Source of the DNA: an uncultured Roseibium sp.
GTDB lineage: Bacteria > Pseudomonadota > Alphaproteobacteria > Rhizobiales > Stappiaceae
Direction of reading: 5' to 3'
Assembly: GCF_947494555.1 (NCBI RefSeq)
Contig: NZ_CANLVF010000003.1
Span: forward strand, 248,001-312,000
Length of the DNA stretch: 64,000 nucleotides
Of this stretch, positions 33,765 to 41,987 are shown piece by piece. The translations under genes and the position numbers were made by a program. Position 1 is the stretch's first letter. The number at the start of each line of letters is the position of its first letter. The notes under the pieces are model-generated. The model was not told where the DNA came from. It worked only from the letters and a program-made list of their open reading frames with translations, and did no database searches.

Positions 33765-35408
33765 TCAGTCTCCCGTGTGCTTCTGGAGTGCCGGGCCGCG
33801 ATAGTGCTCGGTCAGCTCTTCTGGCACTTCCGAACCGTCCACCAGAAACGGCAGAATGCCCCTGCGCATGGACCGTCCCCGCATGCCCCTGATGTCATCG
33901 TCGGAACGTGTGACCCGCTGCGCGCACCGCCGTCCCCATTCGGCCAGCATGGAATAGAGCCGGTCGATCTCTGCCTGATGCGCATCCCCCTTGGCCAAAT
34001 CGTGAAACTCGTCTGGATCACTATCCAGATCGAACAGCATCGGCCGAAACCCGCCTTCGGCGTGCATCAGCTTGTAACGGCCATCGAACACCATGAAGAG
34101 CCGGCAATCCTTGGGATCGAGGCCCAGCTTAACGGCCTGAGGCGTTGGTGAATAATCGAACTCGGATACCGCGAATTCACGCCACTTAGGCGTGTCACCG
34201 TGCAACCAGGGCAGAAGCGAACGACCCTCAAGAATATGGTCCTGGACTGCACCGCCCGCGGCCTCCACGAAGGTCGGTACAAGATCAATGGACTCGACCA
34301 GTGCATCGCAGGCAGTACCGCGTGTGCTGTCGGCGTCGGGCCGGGGGTCATAGACAATCATCGGGATCTTGACCGAAGGATCGTGGAAGAGATCCTTTTC
34401 ACCCATCCAGTGATCGCCGAGATAGTCGCCGTGGTCGGATGTCAGGACAATCATCGTGTCCTTCAGCCGACCCGTGCGCTCAAGATGGTTCAGCAGGACG
34501 CCGAGCTGGTCATCGCATTGCTTGATCAGACCCATATAGGCAGGAATGACCTTCTGTCGGACCTCGTCGCGATGAAATGCGGAGGAGATCCTGTTTTCCA
34601 TGTAGGCGGCGAAGACCGGATGGGCGTCCTGCCGTTCAACCTCGTGACGGCAAGCTGCCGGAACATGGTTCAGCCCGAACATGTCGTGATAGGGCGCTGG
34701 AACGATATAGGGCCAGTGCGGCTTGATATAGCTGACGTGAGCGCACCAGGGACCGCTCTGTTCCTCGATGAAGTCGATCGTCCGGGCCGTCAGCCAGGGG
34801 GTCTCGCTGTCCTTTTCCTGAATGTTGGCCGGTTTGTCCGCATTGGCGAACATCCAGCCCGATGCCATGTTGCCGTCGTCATCGATACCGGCATTGGCAA
34901 AGTCCGCCCAGGGGTTCTCACCCTCATAGCCCTTGGACTTCAGATACTCGTTATAAGGCGAACGCTTTTCGTCATAGAATCCGTCCGGGCCATAGCCCCA
35001 GAGCCCGTCGTCTCGGATCCAGACGTCGAAGCCACACTCGGCCTGGCGCGCTCCGATCACGCTGTCGGGCGCGAGCCCCAGCCGTTCCATGCCGTCCTTG
35101 TCCGCCTTCATGTGGGTCTTGCCGATCAGCCAGCAGTCCATGCCAGCCTTGCGCAAGTGATCTGCGAGTGTCAGCTCACCGACACGGAGGGGAAACCCGT
35201 TCCATGCCGCCCCGTGGGAAGATACGTACCTGCCGGTGTAAAAACTCATCCGGCTCGCGCCGCAAATCGGGGACTGCACATACGCATTGGAAAAGCGGAC
35301 CCCCATGGCCGCCACCCGATCGAAATTCGGGGTGTGCAGATGCGGGTGCCCGGCGCAGCTGAGGTAATCAAACCGCAGCTGGTCATACATGATGAACAGG
35401 ATATTCAC
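33765..35408 (-). CDS. Type I sulfatase (formylglycine-type, arylsulfatase/choline-sulfatase family)
   Basis: About 547 residues from a GTG at 35408 with GGAG about 10 nt upstream. The longer frame starts at TTG and adds residues not seen in the family. NILFIMYDQLRFDYLSCAG is the usual N-terminal metal-site strand, and ICGASRMSFYTGR (Cys 49, Ala 51, Arg 53) fits C-x-P/A-x-R, the FGly conversion motif. TSDHGDYLGDHWMGEK gives further metal ligands. No signal peptide is visible, so it is probably cytoplasmic. It is first in the operon, divergent from the IclR gene. The aryl or alkyl sulfate substrate is unknown. Confidence 0.88.
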   Translation of the reverse strand: MNILFIMYDQLRFDYLSCAGHPHLHTPNFDRVAAMGVRFSNAYVQSPICGASRMSFYTGRYVSSHGAAWNGFPLRVGELTLADHLRKAGMDCWLIGKTHMKADKDGMERLGLAPDSVIGARQAECGFDVWIRDDGLWGYGPDGFYDEKRSPYNEYLKSKGYEGENPWADFANAGIDDDGNMASGWMFANADKPANIQEKDSETPWLTARTIDFIEEQSGPWCAHVSYIKPHWPYIVPAPYHDMFGLNHVPAACRHEVERQDAHPVFAAYMENRISSAFHRDEVRQKVIPAYMGLIKQCDDQLGVLLNHLERTGRLKDTMIVLTSDHGDYLGDHWMGEKDLFHDPSVKIPMIVYDPRPDADSTRGTACDALVESIDLVPTFVEAAGGAVQDHILEGRSLLPWLHGDTPKWREFAVSEFDYSPTPQAVKLGLDPKDCRLFMVFDGRYKLMHAEGGFRPMLFDLDSDPDEFHDLAKGDAHQAEIDRLYSMLAEWGRRCAQRVTRSDDDIRGMRGRSMRRGILPFLVDGSEVPEELTEHYRGPALQKHTGD

Positions 35409-35459
35409 GCGCGGATTTCTCCACTTATTGGCCGGCGTTTGCACCGGCTTCCTCCCTCG

Positions 35460-35478
35460 GGACAAAGCCCGTTTGTCC
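35460..35478. promoter_or_regulatory. Candidate IclR operator
   Basis: Perfect inverted repeat GGACAAA-N5-TTTGTCC (35460-35466 and 35472-35478) in the 135-bp divergent region between the sulfatase operon and the IclR gene. Confidence 0.5.
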
Positions 35479-35543
35479 TAAAAGTATTGCTCTTCTTTTT
35501 CAGGCTGTCTAATCTCCAGTCCGCCAGGCGGACCGATGAACAG

Positions 35544-36374
35544 ATGATGGAAAAAGACCAAAGCGAGCGCGTCAGATCCCTGGAACGGGGGCTCGAAATC
35601 ATCGAGTACCTGTCGCGCCGAACACGCACATCACTTGCCGATCTCCGGCAGGCAACAGGCTATTCCAACGCGACATTGCTGCGCCTTCTGGCAAGCCTGC
35701 AGCATCGGGGCTGGGTCCGGCGCAACATCGTGGAGGGACAATACGAACTCTCTCACTCGATCGGCAAGGTGCTGGGTGAAAAGGCCCGGGCCCATCCGCT
35801 CGCCGAACTTGCAGGCCCCATTCTACTCGATCTCAAGGGACGGCAGGCGGGATTGCCCTCAGATCTCAATGCCGTGATGGGTGCGGGACGCATCGAAATT
35901 ATCGAAAGCACCCGCCTGCGCGGTCCGATGGCGCCGACACGCACAGCGCTCGGCATCCGTCCATCGATGGTCCTCTCCGCGCATGGGCGCGCCATTCTTG
36001 CGTTTTCGCCCGAGGCTGTCGCAGAACTGCACCTAGAAAGCCTTCGCCAAATTGCCGGAAAGGAAGAGCTGCGCATGATCGAAAGCGGATTTCTGGCGCG
36101 CGAGATTGAAGAAACGCGCCAGCGCGGCTTCGGCCTTCGCGAGGCAGCCTATTGGCAAGCACCCTTCGACCCGGGACCGGAACTTGGCGCAATGGCGGTC
36201 CCAATCATCTCAAAGTCTGGTGTACATGGATCGATCAGTATTCTCTGGATGATCGATGACATGGATATCGACGAGGTGCTGGCCTTCGGCTGCCTGGACG
36301 ACCTGCAAAAAGCGGCTAGACGCGTTGCCGAAGTGCTGGACCGCGAGCGGATCAAGGCACTGGATATTTTGTAA
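35544..36374 (+). CDS. IclR-family transcriptional regulator
   Basis: A 276-residue regulator. The N-terminal IclR winged helix covers about residues 9-70 (VRSLERGLEIIEYLSR, then GYSNATLLRLLASLQHRGWV). The effector domain shows LGIRPSMVLSAHGRAILAFS and a C-terminal MAVPIISKSGVHGSISILW. Either ATG 35544 or 35547 may start it. Being divergent from the sulfatase/TAXI-TRAP operon, with a palindrome between, it is the likely local regulator. The ligand is probably an aromatic or small organic acid, as is common in this family. Confidence 0.88.
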   Translation: MMEKDQSERVRSLERGLEIIEYLSRRTRTSLADLRQATGYSNATLLRLLASLQHRGWVRRNIVEGQYELSHSIGKVLGEKARAHPLAELAGPILLDLKGRQAGLPSDLNAVMGAGRIEIIESTRLRGPMAPTRTALGIRPSMVLSAHGRAILAFSPEAVAELHLESLRQIAGKEELRMIESGFLAREIEETRQRGFGLREAAYWQAPFDPGPELGAMAVPIISKSGVHGSISILWMIDDMDIDEVLAFGCLDDLQKAARRVAEVLDRERIKALDIL

Positions 36375-36401
36375 GCTCAAACTTTGCCAGGGAACGCATG
36401 A

Positions 36402-36671
36402 TTACCCGCTTCTGTATTCCTTTAACTTGCCTGCAAGGCTTGATATCATCGCTTTGGCTCGAAACAAAATATGCAACAACATACCAAAGGCATATAATAA
36501 CCAAATAGCTACGAAAAAATAAAATCGGAAAGGATCTGGAAAAAACTTAAACACAACAGCCATAACTATCACAAAAATAATTCCTGTAACATAGCAATAT
36601 ATGCTCTTCGAACTATAACATCTGTACAATACCCTCTCGACTTTTGAAGATTGATCCTTTTCGACAATCAT
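36402..36671 (-). CDS. Small two-helix membrane protein, AT-rich
   Basis: An 89-residue frame with two clear membrane segments (YVTGIIFVIVMAVVFKFF and FYFFVAIWLLYAFGMLLHI) and charged ends. Base composition is much richer in AT than the neighbouring genes, and the Shine-Dalgarno match is weak. No family is recognised. It may be a real, recently acquired or orphan gene, or a chance frame in an AT-rich spacer. Confidence 0.42.
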   Translation of the reverse strand: MIVEKDQSSKVERVLYRCYSSKSIYCYVTGIIFVIVMAVVFKFFPDPFRFYFFVAIWLLYAFGMLLHILFRAKAMISSLAGKLKEYRSG

Positions 36672-36798
36672 TTGCCTGCTTTCCAGCTTTTGGTCTCATG
36701 TTCGGCGCTTAATACTTACGCGATAGGCATCCATGACGATAGAGGCTTTGTCATTCTGGTGAACAAGTGAAGCCTGTAAATTCAGTTATCGCGCTCGC

Positions 36799-37563
36799 TC
36801 AAAGGTCCAGGTTGTCAGTCACCGCCATCGCGCTCATGCCGCCATCGATGGTTATGTCCTGGCCCTTGATCCAGCCGCTTTCCGGCGAGGCCAGAAAGAC
36901 GATCACATCGGCGACTTCCTCCGGCAAGCCGGGCCGGCCGGCCCGCGCGACGTTCCGCGCCATCCTGTCTCCGAAAGCGGTGGCGAAATCCTGCAAGATT
37001 CCGGTGCTGACGGCGGCCGGGCTGACGGAGTTCATTCTGAGGTCTCTTGCAATCATGTTTTCGGTTTCGGCCATGGTCATGACGATCACCGCCTCTTTGG
37101 AAAGATTGTAGGCCCGCGTCGCGTCAATGCCTCTTTCGCTGATGAACGCCGGAAGTCCATCCGGCTGGAGAGACATCAATGCCTTGACCTCCTCAAGGTT
37201 ATCCCGCCACATCGCCCCTGCCCGCGATGCGGTGTTGACGATTGCACCACCGGGAACAAGCTTTTCCAGCATGCCGTCCATGAAGCTGCGCAGTCCGAAC
37301 CAATTCACCTGAAGGATTTTTTGTTCCAGCCCATCGCGCGGCGGAAGGCCTGCGTTGTTGAGCAGGGCATCAAAACGGCCGGATGCGCGCCAGACAGCTG
37401 CTTGGATCGACGCCGGGCTGCTGAGGTCTGTCTCGATCCACTCGGCGACCGCTACCTCCGGTTCGGAAATGTCGAACGCTGTGACTTCATGCCCGAGATC
37501 ACCCAGCTTTCGCGCAACCTCGGCGCCAATGCCCGAAGAGCCCCCTGTTAACGCAACGCGCAT
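36799..37563 (-). CDS. Short-chain dehydrogenase/reductase (SDR 1)
   Basis: A 254-residue classical SDR from the ATG at 37563 (GGGAGGA 5 nt upstream). TGGSSGIG near residue 6 binds the nucleotide, NNAG follows, and YNLSK supplies the catalytic Tyr-x-x-x-Lys; the C-terminal GQDITIDGG is standard. It is the last gene of the eight-gene TRAP operon and resembles the other SDR of the operon (41190-41972) in its long GDxxxx insert before the active site. It probably oxidises a secondary alcohol of the imported substrate. Confidence 0.88.
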   Translation of the reverse strand: MRVALTGGSSGIGAEVARKLGDLGHEVTAFDISEPEVAVAEWIETDLSSPASIQAAVWRASGRFDALLNNAGLPPRDGLEQKILQVNWFGLRSFMDGMLEKLVPGGAIVNTASRAGAMWRDNLEEVKALMSLQPDGLPAFISERGIDATRAYNLSKEAVIVMTMAETENMIARDLRMNSVSPAAVSTGILQDFATAFGDRMARNVARAGRPGLPEEVADVIVFLASPESGWIKGQDITIDGGMSAMAVTDNLDL

Positions 37564-37624
37564 GTCGATCCTCCCAGATACCGTGAACTCGCAGTCCCTA
37601 TCCTTTTGCTCAAAGAACGCGCCG

Positions 37625-38806
37625 TCAAATCCGAACAACCTTCAGTTTGGTCTTCAAGTCGGTTCGGCAAAAGGCGTGCAAGAAACAGGTCTGTTCGGAG
37701 ATATCGAGCATTTCCTGGGCTGTCGCATCGCTTTCCGATGTCTCAAGATAGACATGGGTTTCGATCGGGTCGGCCTCACCTGCCTTGCCCGTGCCGCCGG
37801 AGGCACCACCAAGCGAGAAATGCGTATCCTGAACGATGCGGTAATCGGGCAGGTCCAGTTTGAGCATCGAAACGAAACGTCCGAACTGGGTCATGAAACA
37901 GAAACCGACCCCTGCACTGATCAACGTGTTGGCGTCCGGTGCCCGACCGTCTTCTGAGCTCAGGAAACGAAAGCTTGTGCCATGCGGCGAATAGAGCATT
38001 TGCCGGATGTCCTTGAGGCCGTCGGGCCTGAGTTCGGCGATCGCACCAGGATTGAGGCGCCGGTTCTGTTCGTCCGCAAGGCTAGAGGCTGCCGCTGCCG
38101 TTCCGAGTGCAACTTCCTTTTTCGGTGTCATGCCGACAGGTTCGACCAGCACCAGGTCAGACCCAACTTCTTCACTTTTGGCAAAGTGATTGCCGGGATC
38201 CTCGAACAGGTCCCCCTCAAGCTCGGCAACCTTGGCGGTCGGCAATTCGATGCCGTTCTTGCCGAGTTTGAAGAGGCTTTCCAGCTTGCCGCGCATGAGG
38301 CCATTCAACGGCGATGCATGCACCGCGTTCATCAGGAAGGTGTTGAGGTCTCCGTCATCGAGGTCACAATCGATCTCGACCCGAAGCTCGACCGGTTCGG
38401 CACCGCCGATCATCGTGCGCTTCGGCATGGACCCTTTCATGGTGTAGTAGTTGTCCTGGATCAGCCTCAGCTTCCGGATTTCGACCCCTTGCATTTCGGC
38501 AAGCGCAAGGATCTCGTTCATGTAGCTGGCGATCATGCCGGTGGTCAGGAAGGCGAGCGGACAAGGCGCCTCGTCATGCCCGTTGAGATAGGGCCCTTCA
38601 TCGGAGACCAGGCGCCAAGTGTCGCCGGTCTTCGCGGATCTGACCAGGGCCTCTTTCTGGAAACCGGAGAGCGACCGAACCCATGTCCTGAGAGCATCTC
38701 CCTTCCGGTTTTCCGGTGCATCGATTGTCACCTCATCCGCATTGGCGACTTTGAAAAACGGCGCAAGGTTGCTCTCGCCGATGATGTTTTCGCCCAGCTT
38801 GGCCAT
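37625..38806 (-). CDS. Tandem OsmC-family protein
   Basis: A 393-residue protein (start 38806, GGGAGAAAG upstream) about twice the usual OsmC length. The first OsmC-like half (about 70-175) has APCPLAFLTTGMIASYMNEI but no second redox cysteine at AVHASPLNG. The second half (about 285-393) has VGFCFMTQFGRFV and QTCFLHAFCR, so it keeps the cysteine pair of OsmC/Ohr peroxidases. One half may thus be structural and the other a thiol peroxidase. Linkage to aldehyde dehydrogenase and two SDRs suggests detoxification within a catabolic route. Confidence 0.78.
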   Translation of the reverse strand: MAKLGENIIGESNLAPFFKVANADEVTIDAPENRKGDALRTWVRSLSGFQKEALVRSAKTGDTWRLVSDEGPYLNGHDEAPCPLAFLTTGMIASYMNEILALAEMQGVEIRKLRLIQDNYYTMKGSMPKRTMIGGAEPVELRVEIDCDLDDGDLNTFLMNAVHASPLNGLMRGKLESLFKLGKNGIELPTAKVAELEGDLFEDPGNHFAKSEEVGSDLVLVEPVGMTPKKEVALGTAAAASSLADEQNRRLNPGAIAELRPDGLKDIRQMLYSPHGTSFRFLSSEDGRAPDANTLISAGVGFCFMTQFGRFVSMLKLDLPDYRIVQDTHFSLGGASGGTGKAGEADPIETHVYLETSESDATAQEMLDISEQTCFLHAFCRTDLKTKLKVVRI

Positions 38807-38859
38807 ATTCTTTCTCCCGAATTTTGGTCTTTGCAAGGATTGCTTCTGCGCAACTCCGG

Positions 38860-40371
38860 TTACTGCGCCTTGCCGAGCAGGAATCCCGCCGGAGCGGAAA
38901 TGGAATGCGGCTCGGCAAAGGCGAGCGCGCCGTCATACCCAAGGTTCCGGCCAATGCCGGACTGTTTGAAGCCACCGAAAGGTCCGCGCCCGTCCTGCGC
39001 CATCGGTCCATGTCCGTTCAGATAGGTGTAACCCGCCTCCAAACGCCGTGCGATCCGGACCGCGCGCTCCGCATCCGTCGTCCAGACGGACGAACACAGA
39101 CCGAATTCACTGTCGTTTGCCATCTCAACGGCTTCTTCCTCGCTGCGGAACTTCATGATCGGAAGACATGGGCCGAACTGTTCTTCGCGCACCATCTTGA
39201 GCGACGGGTCGGCGTCATAAACTAGGGCCGGTCTCTGAAAATAGCCGCCGCCCTTGTAGAGATCCTCATCCGGGACCTGACCGCATTCCTTCAGATCCGC
39301 GCCGCAGGCACGTGCTTCCGCGATCATGTCCTTGACGACCTTAAGCTGGCGCGGATTGTTGACCGGACCCATGGTGGTTTCGGGTAAGAGCCCATCGCCA
39401 ACGACAGCCCGCTCGCAGGCCGCAGTAAAGCCGTCAACGACCTCGTCGTAGCGGCTCTCATGAATATACATCCGTTTCAGCGCCATGCAGATCTGGCCGG
39501 ACGAGCCAAAGGCGCCCCAGTACATCTTGTTGAACGCCTCGTCGTTCAACTCGGCATCTTCCAGGATCAACGCCGCATCATTGCCGCCGAGTTCGAGGGT
39601 GACCGGCGTGATGTTCTCTGCGGCGATCTTCATGACATGCCGTCCGACAGCGACCGAGCCGGTGAAATTGACCATACGCACGAGAGGATGTCCCGTCAGC
39701 GTGTCGCCAATCTGCTTAGCGTCCCCAGTGATGATGTTGACGACGCCCGGCGGCAGCATTTTTGCAATGATCTGAAGCGTGAGCACCGGTGCCATCGCGG
39801 AGTCCTCGGAAGGCTTCACAACGACGGTGTTGCCGGTCACCAGCGCCTGGGGCAACTTCGCGCCCAGGATCGAGAGAGGCCAGTTCCAGGGAACGATCAG
39901 TGCCGTGACGCCGCGTGGCTGGCGGGTGACGATGGTATCGAATTTCGGACCGACATCGGCCGGACCGAGTTCCTCGTCAATCGCCATGCGTACTCCGTAT
40001 GCCGCCGCCTGCAGAAACCGGTCACCCAGACGGCTCATTTCCAGCAACGTTTCGCGGGCGATCTTGCCGTGTTCGCGGGTGAACAGACGCGAGCGGTACT
40101 TGACGTCGTCCTCATCAGCCACAAGTGCCGTGGCGATGTCACGAAGCCGGCGCGCCCGCTCCTCAAAGCCGAGCGCAGCCCAGGCCGGAAAAGCGGCATG
40201 CGCAGCCTCGACGGCGGCGTTCATGTCCTCCCGGTTCGCCGCTGCGGCATGGCCGACGAGTTCCGTCGGTCTTGCGGGGTTGTAGAGATCATAGACAGCT
40301 CCGCCGGACGCTGGGCGCCCCCTTCCGTTGATGAAAATATCTGTCGTGATGACTTGGTCCATGTTGGTCAT
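38860..40371 (-). CDS. NAD(P)-dependent aldehyde dehydrogenase
   Basis: A 503-residue ALDH from the ATG at 40371. VPWNWPLSILGAKLPQAL, the Rossmann FTGSVAVGRHVM, the glutamate in VTLELGGNDAALIL and the catalytic cysteine in FGSSGQICMALKRMYI are in order, and GPFGGFKQSGIGRNLGYDGALAFAE closes the fold. It oxidises an aldehyde to the acid in the cytoplasm. Its place downstream of SDR and SnoaL-like genes suggests an alcohol-to-aldehyde-to-acid sequence. The GGND in place of the common GGKS/GGNN suggests no close match to betaine aldehyde dehydrogenase. Confidence 0.92.
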   Translation of the reverse strand: MTNMDQVITTDIFINGRGRPASGGAVYDLYNPARPTELVGHAAAANREDMNAAVEAAHAAFPAWAALGFEERARRLRDIATALVADEDDVKYRSRLFTREHGKIARETLLEMSRLGDRFLQAAAYGVRMAIDEELGPADVGPKFDTIVTRQPRGVTALIVPWNWPLSILGAKLPQALVTGNTVVVKPSEDSAMAPVLTLQIIAKMLPPGVVNIITGDAKQIGDTLTGHPLVRMVNFTGSVAVGRHVMKIAAENITPVTLELGGNDAALILEDAELNDEAFNKMYWGAFGSSGQICMALKRMYIHESRYDEVVDGFTAACERAVVGDGLLPETTMGPVNNPRQLKVVKDMIAEARACGADLKECGQVPDEDLYKGGGYFQRPALVYDADPSLKMVREEQFGPCLPIMKFRSEEEAVEMANDSEFGLCSSVWTTDAERAVRIARRLEAGYTYLNGHGPMAQDGRGPFGGFKQSGIGRNLGYDGALAFAEPHSISAPAGFLLGKAQ

Positions 40372-40381
40372 AGTCTTGTCC

Positions 40382-41179
40382 TCAGAACTTGCCCTGGTTG
40401 TTCCAGTCCTCTGGTGCAAGGATTTTTTCAGTGACGTCCCAGTGCTCGACGATCCTGCCCTCCTTCAGCCGGAAGATGTCGAAGACGCAGTAGTGGCTTT
40501 GGCCCATCTGGACTTGGCTGAGCGTGACAACGAAATTGCCCTGCCCGATCAGCTTGTGAACCTTCCAGTAGCGCATCGCTTCGCCGCGCGTGGCAAGCTC
40601 GGAAGCAAAAGCTGCGAACCCATCCAGACCGTCAGCTGCATTCGGATTGTGCTGCAGATATTCGTTCGCGGAAATGAATTCCGCTGCCCGGGAAAAGTCG
40701 CCGCCAGTCAGGCACACCTCACAAAAACCCTTCACAAGAGCTTTGTTGGAGTCGGTCTTCTCCAGATCTTCAATGTCCGTCGCGCCGTCCACCATCGTCC
40801 GGCCGGATTTCGTTTCGGTTTCGAAGGCCTGGATCACATCCCAGTGCTCGATCACCCTGTCGTTCTTGTCCGTGTCGAACAGATCCCCGGTGACCCACTG
40901 GCTCTCGCCATTGTTCAGGCTCTGATAGACATGAAGGAAGACATAGGGGCCGTCCTCAATCGCACGGACAACCTCGATATGACGTATCGGATTGCGCTCA
41001 AGGAAAGGACCGAAGAAGTCGGCAAACCCCTGCTGCCCGTCACCGACGCCTGTCGAATGTTGCGTATAGCGCTCACCTGTGTGGGCGTTCAGTGCTTCCC
41101 AGACGTTTCCATCCCTTATGCCTTCCATGTAAAGACCTGTCGCGTGATGGATTTTCTGCGTGCCTGTAATCGACTTCAT
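40382..41179 (-). CDS. Tandem SnoaL-like (NTF2-fold) protein
   Basis: A 265-residue protein made of two NTF2-like halves. Each ends with the same signature, RVIEHWDVIQAF (about residues 107-118) and RIVEHWDVTEKIL (about 243-255), and each has a YTQHSTG/YLQHNPNA histidine segment. SnoaL-like proteins act as cyclases, hydrolases or isomerases on polyketides, steroids and terpenoids, and many are of unknown role. It is the fifth gene in the TRAP operon, between two dehydrogenases. The duplication suggests a single-chain dimer. Confidence 0.8.
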   Translation of the reverse strand: MKSITGTQKIHHATGLYMEGIRDGNVWEALNAHTGERYTQHSTGVGDGQQGFADFFGPFLERNPIRHIEVVRAIEDGPYVFLHVYQSLNNGESQWVTGDLFDTDKNDRVIEHWDVIQAFETETKSGRTMVDGATDIEDLEKTDSNKALVKGFCEVCLTGGDFSRAAEFISANEYLQHNPNAADGLDGFAAFASELATRGEAMRYWKVHKLIGQGNFVVTLSQVQMGQSHYCVFDIFRLKEGRIVEHWDVTEKILAPEDWNNQGKF

Positions 41180-41189
41180 GACGGCTGCC

Positions 41190-41972
41190 TCAAAGCTGGT
41201 GGACTTTGCTCAGGATGTGACCGGACATACCGCCATCGACCGTCAGATTGGATCCACGGAACCATTTTGCGTGATCGCTGAGCGCGAATGCGACGACCGG
41301 CGCAACGTCCTTTGGTGTTCCCGGGCGGTCCATATGTTTGCGGTCCTCTTCAGCGCGCTCGCCGAGTGTCTTGAGGAAGTCACCAAGAATCGGCGTATCG
41401 ACGGGTCCCGGGCTGATGCAGTTCATGGTGATGCCCCGCTCCCGCCACGTCCAGCGGTTCTGCAGCGTCCAAACAATCAACGCCTCCTTTGACAGGAAAT
41501 AGGACCGCCCCCCTTCTACCTCGTTCAAGCCTTCGGCCTCGCAAAAGCCCTCGACATCGTCTTCAAGCGAGAGTTCCAGTGTGCGCTTGACCTGATCGAC
41601 GGCGTTGGGCCAGCCGAAGCCTGCCAACGAAGCCAAATTGGCAATGGAAGCTCCATCGGCGAGCTTTGGAACAAGACCGAGCGTCAGGCGCTGCAAACCA
41701 TAGAGATTGACTTTCAGGACGGTCTCAGCGTTGAGCGTGGGCGGAACGCCCGCAATATTGGCAAGACCATCCGCGCCATCGGGCAAATCCGCAACAAGTG
41801 CGTCAATCGACGCCGGGTCACTCAGGTCCGCCTGGAAAAAACGGTCTGCATTTTCCGTTTCATTGAGGTCGACACCGATGACGGTCGCACCCTGTTCTTT
41901 GAGCAGCCGGCAGGTTTCGGCTCCGATCCCGGATGCCGCTCCGGTCACGATGATTGTTTTGCCATTGTTCAT
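41190..41972 (-). CDS. Short-chain dehydrogenase/reductase (SDR 2)
   Basis: A 260-residue SDR. TGAASGIG near residue 10, NIAG, the catalytic YFLSK with downstream EALIVWT, and LTVDGGMSG at the end are typical. The long insert between the catalytic serine region and the tyrosine (ELSLEDDVEGFCEAEGLNEV) resembles coniferyl-alcohol and 3-alpha-hydroxysteroid dehydrogenases. It follows the TRAP permease by 16 bp and precedes the SnoaL-like gene by 11 bp. It probably oxidises a hydroxyl group of the imported compound. Confidence 0.88.
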   Translation of the reverse strand: MNNGKTIIVTGAASGIGAETCRLLKEQGATVIGVDLNETENADRFFQADLSDPASIDALVADLPDGADGLANIAGVPPTLNAETVLKVNLYGLQRLTLGLVPKLADGASIANLASLAGFGWPNAVDQVKRTLELSLEDDVEGFCEAEGLNEVEGGRSYFLSKEALIVWTLQNRWTWRERGITMNCISPGPVDTPILGDFLKTLGERAEEDRKHMDRPGTPKDVAPVVAFALSDHAKWFRGSNLTVDGGMSGHILSKVHQL

Positions 41973-41987
41973 GAGAACCTCCCAAGG

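Noticed and set aside
34200..35543. Long plus-strand frame running into the IclR gene
   Set aside because: The upstream part is antisense to the sulfatase gene. The real IclR start is at 35544, where the family homology begins.
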